NCBI GenBank assembly: GCA_018806915.1
Contig: JAGKQI010000018.1
Location: 62,001 to 126,000 of the forward strand
Source: Phytophthora colocasiae
Lineage: Eukaryota; Oomycota; Peronosporomycetes; Peronosporales; Peronosporaceae
Direction: 5' to 3'
DNA: 64,000 bases
Part shown: positions 35,605 to 44,481 of the stretch, one piece after another
Numbering within the stretch: the stretch's first letter is position 1
Layout of the letters: the number at the start of each line of letters is the position of its first letter
Made by a program: the position numbers and the translations under genes
Notes under the pieces: generated by a model
Seen by the model: only the letters and a program-made list of their open reading frames with translations
The model's database searches: none
Told to the model about the DNA's origin: nothing

Positions 35605-35976
35605 AGGCGAATATTGCGTCTGTAAGAATCTACTGAATTCGGTATACCTTCTTGTGTCTTTGAGCCGACGCTTTTCTATCTTCAAAGTATCGTGCTTGCA
35701 GTTGTACTGTCCATTACTTGTTATCTACAAGATACACGATATAGAATCATTTTGAAGAATCAATATCATGTATGTACAATTTTGTTGTGAGAGGCAGTTT
35801 CAAGCGGTTAGGTTTACATTGCGTCCTTCCAACATTCACATTCATACACGATACCGTAATAACTTGCTTTCAGTATGACACACCTAACCGCACAGATACA
35901 TGTTAACTGGGGCGATGGGGGAATGGAAACGCTTCGGGTTCAAGGGTTAATCATGTTCCGACTGCCAGGCTCTGGT

Positions 35977-38900
35977 TTAATTTGAAAATCTCGAGAGCCA
36001 TCTTGGCTCGTTTCGAGTTGAGACCAGTATCACCTTGGCTATCACCCCTCGTTTCTGGTATTTTCCCTTCTTCTCCATTCTGGATTCACTCGTGAGGACT
36101 CTTGAAGCAATTGTTCTTAACGCTTCACAGGGCATTATCTTTGTCAAATTTATTCCGAAATCCCAGCTCTTCCGATTTGCTTCATCTTGAAAGCGTATCA
36201 GGTTGCAATCGACAAGCTCCATAGTGTTTCTCGGATAACTTGCAATACTTCTCAGTCTTACAGCCACTTCTTTGCTTACAAAGGAGAAGGTCCCACGGCA
36301 GGGCTCTCCAAATAAGTAGGGATTAGGATTGACGGGGCTGGAGGCGTCTCAATCCCTTATTGATGAACGTACCCTTAATTGACAATATTATTGTCAACTT
36401 CAACTTATAGGATACTATAAAGATCCGGTAAGAGTCGAGGAGTAAAGCAGTCCTCGAAACCTCTCCCGGTGGGCGTTATACCGTGCCGGGGACCACAGCC
36501 ACTCTCATGCTGGCATTTCCGATTTTGCGAAGCAAGTCCAACACTCTTCTACTCAACTTGTTCACCCTCGTCATCCATGGCTACCTTAGACCCTGGTCTC
36601 TCGAACAAGGAGATCTGTTCGTTGATGTATCGAGACCAAACAAGCGGAGGAAGAACCTGCAACGGATGCAACACCTTCATCTTTCAGGACCGAAGTCGCG
36701 GCTATCATAACCTCATCTCGCATCTGCGGCGCCACCCAGACTATGAGCGAGTGCTGGAGCGTTGCGTTCGACAACGAATCCCCGTCACTATGGACATGTT
36801 TGTCGATAAGGACTCCCGTACTACGCATGGTTGGATGAAACTTGTGGTGATGGAGTCGATCAACATTCGAGCTGCACTGCGCGTAAAGGAGGCATCAATA
36901 TACTCGGATCTCACGTGGCTGCCAGCCACTTCGGTGCAGATCTCTAAAACCGTAGTTCTTAATCTGTAAGAAGTAGATAGAGACCCCCTTTTCAATAATT
37001 GCGTAAGTGCCAAATATTGAGATGGCCGCTCCCTCCCTTATTGTCCCCCTACAATAATACCCCTTTTTCAATAACAATACATTTTTGGAGACCCCTGGTC
37101 CCACGGCATATCGATCCGAAACACAAGGAGAACATCACGCCGTTCACCTCTGCGTCACTGCGAACAGTATTTTTCTTCTGCCCCACCAACGCAATTTCCT
37201 CGCTTGCTATCGGTCCATCCAAAGGTTCAGCACGTATGAACCGAAAGCTGTCCTTTACTTCGTTTCCAAAATTCAAGTAGATATGAATGATGTCGTGAAC
37301 AGGGATCTCGCGTAGAGAGTTCTCGCGGTCAAATTTGTGTAGTGGCAGCTCCTCCACAACCATCTCCTCGCTTCGAGTCTTCACGAAAATCAACATCATC
37401 GACACCTTACTCTTCCCAGATGAATCTTTCGTGAACATGGGGATCAATAGATCTGCTCCATCATCTCCACGTGGGAAAATACCGGCCGCCCGACGTCCCA
37501 ACAAATACCATAACGTGTCTTCGTTCGGCTCCAGTGATAACTGCATGAAGTGGGAGAACCCCATGCGCCACTTCTTCCACTTCGACATCCATTCGTTAAC
37601 CACTGGCCTCTTCTCCTCGTTGAACACACCATTGTACGCTATTTGCATCTTTTCAATGTTGAAAACCTCCAGAAACTCCTTCACTGGAACAAATTGGACG
37701 ATCCGGTAGTAATCGGGGTCCCCAAAGCGGTCGATGCATGCCACACATGAGTCCATGGCGAGCAGCATCACAATGGTAGCCACTACTTGTCCAGACCCAC
37801 CCGTGTCGAGTAGTTCGTCTGCAATCAACCGTTCTAGCTGGGGGAGCATATAAGTAGCAAGACCATCACTCTGTGCGTACCATACATCCATTGCTCCAAA
37901 AGTTACTATCGGTTCTGAAGCGTAGCTGCACACGTAGCAGTCACTCTCGAAATTGATATACGCCAGCGTTGCCATGAAATGTGCAACGGTTTGTGGTGCC
38001 AACGCCGTCAACGATTTGGAGCGCGGACGCACGCCAATTCGACATAACACAGATGCAGCGCCAAGCAGTGTCTCCTCCTTGAAATTATAACGTTTAGTGT
38101 TTAATCCCAACATGAGTTTTAAGGCAGCGGCAGCGATCGCATCTCCACCGGAGTAAGAACTGTGCCACAGTGGACGGCCCATACGTATCAATGAGTTAAA
38201 AGAGTAATTGTGATCCATCGTGGTCACAAGACGCTTGTATACAGCAATTTGATCTTGGATGGATACTTCCACCCCCTCTCCGTTGACAATTGCTGCCGTG
38301 TCTTCTTTCTTTTCTTCGTCACTGTCGGAACTCGATCTCTGCATCACATCTCTGCAATACTGTTTCCAAAATGCATCCATACTTTGTACGAGTACGAAAG
38401 GTGGGAACGAGAAACGATCCCTCATAAAGAGTGAGCTTGACGTTACGGATGGGCTCGAAATCATAGGGTTGGAATCCACTAACACTCCAAAGATTCTCCC
38501 GTTCGGGTTTGCAAATCTGAGAGCCTCTTGAAAATCACTGATCTCATTGTTGCCGTCAGCTAGTAGGTTTCTCGCCGAATCGATCACCACCACGACCATT
38601 TTCCCTTCTGGAATATTTGCTGGTTTCTCCTTCACAGTGTTCAACGCTGTAACCACTTTACCTTCCGCTTCTGTGTTGATAAACAATTCCTGCCATTCCG
38701 TTTGAACAGCGTCCCAATGCTCGATCGCGTAGGAATAAATCTTCTCCAGCTGCTCAGAAATTCGGCTCCTGCTGCAAAACAACCATTCATATAGTTTATT
38801 TGTCGCTCTCGGGTACCCCGTCGAGGACTTTTTGCGCACGCAAATGTACAGCACTTTCATGTTCATCACGTTGTCGTCTCTTGCCTTGAGTGCGAGTTCC

Positions 38901-39100
38901 CACATCATCCGACTTTTACCGAAGCCTGAGCTTTGTGTCACAGCCACGCATGGTGCCGCGCACGTGTTACGATCGTAAGCTTCGTAGCACCGACGTAGAT
39001 ACTTCCCAAGCTCGACGTCAGCGTTGCCAATGTACTCGGTCTCCGTGAAGGCCTTCTTGAGCCGCTTGAACAACATCTCTCGTTCATAATGCCAATCCAT
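35977..39100 (-). pseudogene. Crinkler-like P-loop NTPase gene, copy 1, split by a hAT-like element
   Basis: Start ATG 39100 (in-frame TAA three codons upstream). The frame runs 683 codons to 37049, where it stops inside an insertion. Motifs: Walker A SSGFGKS, Walker B-like MVVVVIDSA, and late strands ADLLIPMF and SMMLIFVKTR, which may form a nuclease-like core. Downstream of the insertion (36299-37097) the frame resumes in register and ends at 35977. Removing the element and one target duplication restores an unbroken gene of about 780 codons. Similar proteins in Phytophthora are grouped with crinkler/RHS-type effectors (NTPase plus nuclease-like domain), from general knowledge. The usual N-terminal header (LFLAK type) is not visible, so secretion into host cells is not shown. 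Confidence 0.6.
36299..37097 (+). mobile_element. Deleted hAT-like element inside crinkler-like copy 1
   Basis: 799 bp with ends CAGGGCTCTCCAAAT and (reversed) CAGGGGTCTCCAAAA. Flanks repeat GTCCCACGG (36290-36298 and 37098-37106). It holds the first part of a BED-finger transposase (ATG 36577, NGCNTF then HLRRHPDY) and is an internally deleted relative of the 1,153-bp element at 57247-58399. Non-autonomous. Confidence 0.75.
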
Positions 39101-39337
39101 GCTCAGTTAATAGGGGTCTCGCGTGTATCAAATACTGAAATGGAACTTTTGATACAGTCAAGAAGGTTATCTAACGAGGGTTTTGAGATCAAAAGTCCAT
39201 TTCAGTCTTCTCACAGAAAGGAGAAACCCTCAAAAAATATTGGCGCAATCCGTTGAGTTTTCTGTGAAATGGAGTGAAATAAATTGATTAACTGGTTAGC
39301 AGAGAATAAGTGACGACAACAGTAATTAAAAAGCACG
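39101..39337. promoter_or_regulatory. Shared divergent promoter of the two crinkler-like genes
   Basis: 237 bp between the ATG of copy 1 (39100, minus) and that of copy 2 (39338, plus). It lies at the centre of the mirror-image locus. It contains an imperfect inverted repeat of GATACAGTCAAGAAGG-type sequence around 39150-39215, but no element that I can name. That it is a promoter follows from position only. Confidence 0.4.
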
Positions 39338-42114
39338 ATGCAGACCAAGAACGTCGAAGCTCCAGGACAGGTATAGTAGTCGGTCTTGTATCTTCTTCTT
39401 CTCTTACTAATTTGGATGAGTATATGTTTTTCATCCTCCTGTTGTGCTGGTGTAGAGTCAAGCTCCAACCCAACTGGATCCGGTGAAGTTGACCGAAAGT
39501 GTGAACGAAAAGGTCTTTACCTTGTTAAGAACGAAGTTTGGTGACAAGGTGTCGGAGTCTTTACCAGTCGTCGAGGTAAGGGATTGGGAATATATCACGG
39601 ACTCAGATGATCTCCAAAGCGAACGATTCATAAGCGAGGCCATCATTAAAAGAGGAATCAGAGAAGCCTACACATTTCCAGAAGTGACTGCTGACATTGC
39701 GGAGGACGTTGTAATTGACACAGTTGCCGCTCTTATCAGGGAGATAAGGATCAAACAACGCACTCTAATCGTCCTTACACCAGAAGAAATGGAGAAGCTT
39801 CAGAAAGCCTTCACGGAAACCAAGTACATTGGAGATGCCCACATCCAGTTTGGGCAGTATCTTCGACGATGTTTCGAAGCATATCATCCTAGCAAGTTCA
39901 AGGCTCCATGCGTGACCGTTGTACAAAGCTCCGGCTTCGGCAAGACTCGTAAGGCTTCGAGAACTTGCACTTGATGCCAAAGACCCGAACATGAAGGTTT
40001 TGTACACGTGCATGCGCCAGGAAACGTCGACGGGGTATCCTGAGGCTACTCCATTGCTTTGTAAATGGCTGTTCAAGAGATTTTCGAGATATACAGACAT
40101 CTCGGAACGGTTGAAAACGATTTATTACTATGCGGTCGAGAACTGGGGTACTGTCCAGGAGCAATGGGTGGATCTATTTACCGATTCCAATGCTGATGCT
40201 GTTGTAGCAAAGACGTTAGCAGGAAGCAAACGTGCAGCTTCACCTGATGGGGAGCATTTGGAAAGCTTCGAAAAGGTTTCGGGTGGTAAAATAGTGGTGC
40301 TCGTGATCGATGAAGCGAGGGGTGTGCTTCGAGATAAAGTCAACAATAAACTACAGCGTGCTCTCGTTTTTGCGAACAAGAACATTGGTGAAGGAGGCGG
40401 CATTATCGGAGTTCTAGTGGATACAAATGCCAAGACTTCAGAAATGTTACCACCGTGGGCGATCAACCTAATATCCAGAAAAAAGAGTGGTGATGACACC
40501 GATTTGGCGTTGTTTCCTCCTTTTGTACTTACTCATACGATGGATGCACATTGGAACAAATACTGCAGAGATACCATGAGGATGAGTCGTTTGGACGGCG
40601 AAGAACAAGCGGAAGAGGAAAAGGTAGACACTGGAGATGAAGTCAGCGGGACGGAGGCGGTAGTATCCATGGAAGATCAAATCGCTGTGTACAAGCGTGT
40701 CATGACCACGATGGATCACACGGAGACTATTGACGCATTGATTCGCATGGGTCGTCCGATGTGGTACAGTATTTTCAGCAGCAGCAAGAGCTCCACACGT
40801 CTGGAAGAAATAGTTGATCTGGCAGCCAGAAAGCTGATGCTGGGGTGGAGTATGGAGGAAGTTGATTACAAGGAGCAGAGCATGTTCGGTGTTTCCTCTA
40901 TGCTCTGCCGTCTGGGCATCCATCCATACCCCAAGACCTCACTGGCGTCTCGAGTCGTCACAGACTTTATGGCCATCCTCGCGAATGTCAATTTCGAGAT
41001 GGACGGGTATCTCTGCTTATACTCATCGGACCCTGTGCTCACCTTAGGAGCAATAAAAGTGTGGCATGAGCTGGATGTTGGACTTCCAAAGTATATCCTA
41101 CCCCATTTCCAGAAACTGATCTTAGATGAAACCCTGGACACCGGCGGAATTGAAACAATGATGGCTCGTATGTTGATGTTACTGGCGATGGACAAGTGTG
41201 TGCTTGGGGGTAACGCATCACCTGATTACCAGTGCATCGGTCAATTTGTTTCTTTGGATACGTTCCTGGAAAAGTTTATTACTGGAGATATACCAATTTA
41301 TTTCAAGAAAACAATGGATCAGGCTGAAGATCTACGATTTGCTTTTGACGAGTGTCGATCGAAGTGGAAGAATTGGTATGTGGGATTCACTCATTTTGTG
41401 CAGTTATCTCTGGAGTTGAGCGAGGATACACTTTGGTACTTACTGGGGCGTCGAGCAGCAGGTATTTTACCACTCAACCAGAATGGATCCGGGCTAATTA
41501 TCCCAATTTTCCAAAAGCATCCAGAATGCAGCTCCGGTGTGGTGACAGACGAGAAGAAAGTCTCGTTTATTTTGATTCAAGTTAAGGACCGATCTTCAAA
41601 AGCCAGTGAGGTATCAACAAAGGGGCCTTTTAAAATGAACCTGGCCAACAGCGATATCATCCGCTTGAACCTGGATGTTCGTGGAGATCGAGATGACAGA
41701 AATTGCAGTCGGTTCAGTCACGCCTCATCATTGGATGCTGATGTACGTGAAGAGAATGATCCCACAAAGAACGGCAAAGTGTTTACGTTGTGTTTTTGTT
41801 CGATCTGCTGTGAAACGTATCCTTTTCTGAGCAAGGAAGTGGCTGAAATGCTGGCACGTATTGTAGGAACTCCGAGGGATACCATTCTTGTCGTCCGGAA
41901 TGACCGGAATTATCTTGCGAAAGATCGTAAAGGCACTTCCAAAGTGGCTCTGTATGAAGTGATGCCAAGGAATGAAGTGGAGAAAACCGCAGCTCAAGCG
42001 CTTGCGTACGCTACGGGAATTGAACGGAAATCGATTCTGAGCGCAGGAAAATCGAAGAAACGGCTTCTTGAAGGTAAACAAGACGGCCAAAGAAATCGGA
42101 GCCGGATGCTGTAG
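39338..42114 (+). CDS. Crinkler-like P-loop NTPase gene, copy 2, one frameshift
   Basis: Paralog of the gene at 35977-39100, about half identical by eye. A tiny first exon (39338-39370, 11 codons) is followed by an 85-nt intron (39371-39455, GTATAG...GTGTAG). The second exon holds an N-terminal helical domain absent from copy 1, then PCVTVVQSSGFGKTR (Walker A). Just after it one extra G (about 39952) throws the frame into a stop at 39974. The other frame continues RELALDAKDPN to 42114 with Walker B VLVIDEAR and the late strands LIIPIF and SFILIQVKDR. About 900 codons if the frame is joined. No signal peptide or LFLAK-type header is visible. Effector status is inference from the family; the frameshift may be real or an assembly error. 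Confidence 0.6.
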
Positions 42115-42535
42115 TACTCACGTAAGGCGATCTAGCGTGCTAATGCTCTCTGTGTGTTAAGAAATCGTTGTTTTGGAAGAACGCGTAGTAAACGTTTTCC
42201 AGTTTGACCCTTATTGCGACTAGTTTTTTGTTATCGTTCATGGAGATCTTCACATCGACCGTCCCGATAGCACACGATGCTTGAGTGTTCGACCCATGCG
42301 CGAAGGTCTTCGCCGGCGATGTCAATCCCCCGACCAATAGTTAACTGAGCAGTATAGTGCGAGTGGAGAAATAGCACGACCTCAAAATGCCCACCCTATG
42401 TTACTGAATCGAGAGCTTCACTAGAGCAAACTGTTGGCCATTGTGAGTGTAGCCACTGTAGCATCTGCAGATCCTCTCGCAGCCGCGTAACTTCGTTGCC
42501 GTCTCTGTGCAACCTTCGGTTCGGTTTAAGTGTAA

Positions 42536-44398
42536 CTACTCGAGAATATGGAAATGACCATATTGAGCTGCTTGGTCCATCGCAGCAGTTGTGCAATCTG
42601 CCGTTGTGTTGAAGTGTAGCCACTTGAGGACATCCAAATGTCCATGTCGAGCCGCTTGATCCATCGCAGCAGTCGTACATCCGACCGTCGTGTTGTAGTG
42701 GAGCCACTCGACAAGCTCCAAATTTCCACTTTTAGCCGCACTATCCATCACGGTAACCTCAAAACCTTCTGAAGTCCGCCACTTCCAGTCACTAGGCAAA
42801 GTAGTTTGACTCGGTGTGCTCTCCGAGCACATAAGCTTCCAGTGTAGGTACTTGACCACCTCAAAATGTCCATTTTCCGCCGCATGACCCATTGCAGATA
42901 TCAACTCATCGTAGGTAGTGCCATTGTATGGGTCTTCGTAATCTGGCAGATTGGTAAATAACCACTTTACCACCTCAAGATGGCCATTCCTTGCAGCACC
43001 GACCATTGTCCCGCCGGAACAACACTCACTGCGGTTATTGTGAAGCCACTGGATAACCGCCAGGTAGCCATTCGTTGCAGCATCACTCATTGCATCACTA
43101 GTATACTCTGGGATGCTTGCAGTTCTTGCGTGGGTGTCATCTCGTTTTCGTTTCTTGGATTTCATCGCCAATTGAACTTCATGCAAGTATTGGAGCACAT
43201 CCAAGTGGCCATGTTTGGCAGCTTCATCCATAACGCGTGTATTAACACGATCACCTCTCCATTCTCGCTCATGGGTGAACAAAGCATCGTCATCCCCGAA
43301 CTCCGTGTAAAGCCACTGTACAACGTCAAGAAACCCCTTTTTCGAGGCTTCGAGCATTGCCTGGCTAGGTACCACAGCTATTAGCCACAACCCGTAGCTA
43401 TCCTTAAACTGTCGAAGTCGCTCTTGATCTTGATCTCCCTGTAAAAAAATCCTTGATACGCTGTCTGCAGGTATACATGTTCGTGACTGGAGATACTTCG
43501 CTAGAGTTAGGTGCCCATTACTTGCTGCAGTGTGAATCGCAAATCGAGTTTCCCTTGCTAACTCTTCTTCCAATTCACCGTCCTTCGTTCCACGATCAAG
43601 TAGCCAACGGACAGTATCGATAAATCCCTTCCCAGCAGCTTTAATCACCAATCGCTGGAGACCTTCAAGTTGACCATGCTTGTCCAGCAATTGCATCATC
43701 TCGACGCTTCCCGATTTTTCCGCTACAGAATGGGCAGGTTGACGTGTTGGAAGATTCTGAGTCCGCCACGTCGCTCCATGATCCATTAACCATTCTACCA
43801 TAGCGATGTTGTCACTACAAACTGCTGCTTCTAACGCTCGACTTTGTTGCCATGGACTGGAAGGGAAATGGGTGTAAACCCACTCGACAACTTCAATGCT
43901 ACGACTTCCCACAGTTTTTTTCAATAAATATTTGCCCCAGTGCACATAAAGACCCGGATCTCGTGCACTTCGGTCATAAAAGACTTGTAGAATCTCTAGA
44001 GACCCGGTAGAAGCAGCATTTGTGACCACTTCTATCGTTACCTTAGCTTCAGGGATTTTGGCTACAAGCCATCGAGCCATTTCCGCATCGTTCTGACGCG
44101 CTGCCTCCATCATTGACTTTCTGAATTGGTATTGTCTGTAGTGAGGATCCGTTCGAAGGTATTTCCGTATTGTCCATGAAGTATCAACAACTCCATTAAC
44201 ATTCGAGTCGTACATATCACTGTAGCTCCAGATGCGATCCAAAAGAACAACCGATCCGAATTTACTCGCTACATGGAGAGGAGTCTCCATCAAAGTGTCC
44301 AGGAAGAGGGAGACAGCTGAGACGACATGAGGGAGTTCTCTGAACGTGGGTTTGGACTGGAATACGAGGGTCACCGCGGTTAGTGGGGCAGGTTCCAT
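42536..44398 (-). CDS. Ankyrin-repeat protein, copy 2, truncated by a nonsense codon
   Basis: 620 codons from ATG 44398 (MEPAPLTAVTLVFQSKP) with the same ankyrin units as copy 1. The stop TAG at 42538-42536 replaces a Trp codon TGG of copy 1 (HILEW). Beyond it the homology goes on to about 42300 with a one-base insertion, so the last repeats are lost. The first 83% is intact, and copy 1 is broken in exactly that part, so the two copies carry complementary damage. It starts only 84 bp downstream of the PIG-N stop on the same strand. Cytoplasmic or nuclear scaffold role is a guess from the fold. Confidence 0.75.
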   Translation of the reverse strand: MEPAPLTAVTLVFQSKPTFRELPHVVSAVSLFLDTLMETPLHVASKFGSVVLLDRIWSYSDMYDSNVNGVVDTSWTIRKYLRTDPHYRQYQFRKSMMEAARQNDAEMARWLVAKIPEAKVTIEVVTNAASTGSLEILQVFYDRSARDPGLYVHWGKYLLKKTVGSRSIEVVEWVYTHFPSSPWQQSRALEAAVCSDNIAMVEWLMDHGATWRTQNLPTRQPAHSVAEKSGSVEMMQLLDKHGQLEGLQRLVIKAAGKGFIDTVRWLLDRGTKDGELEEELARETRFAIHTAASNGHLTLAKYLQSRTCIPADSVSRIFLQGDQDQERLRQFKDSYGLWLIAVVPSQAMLEASKKGFLDVVQWLYTEFGDDDALFTHEREWRGDRVNTRVMDEAAKHGHLDVLQYLHEVQLAMKSKKRKRDDTHARTASIPEYTSDAMSDAATNGYLAVIQWLHNNRSECCSGGTMVGAARNGHLEVVKWLFTNLPDYEDPYNGTTYDELISAMGHAAENGHFEVVKYLHWKLMCSESTPSQTTLPSDWKWRTSEGFEVTVMDSAAKSGNLELVEWLHYNTTVGCTTAAMDQAARHGHLDVLKWLHFNTTADCTTAAMDQAAQYGHFHILE

Positions 44399-44481
44399 GG
44401 GATTTGTCCAACAATTTTAAACAACAAATAATATGATTGACTTCAATGTTGAACTGTAACATTAATTTGGCTAGGTGTTCT

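Larger units (their letters stand above)
29099..35950 (+). mobile_element. piggyBac-like element carrying two transposase genes
   Basis: The unit is bounded by TTAA at 29099-29102 and 35947-35950, the target site of piggyBac. Just inside, the left end reads CCCCTCTAACCCGG and the right end, reversed, CCCTTGAACCCGAA, an imperfect terminal inverted repeat. No TTAA-plus-repeat pair was found between the two genes, which are only 36 bp apart. Both genes share the N-terminal module and two intron positions, so they arose by duplication of one gene. The right end is 26 bp from the stop codon of a crinkler-like gene. An alternative is two elements, one of which lost its inner ends. Confidence 0.6.
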
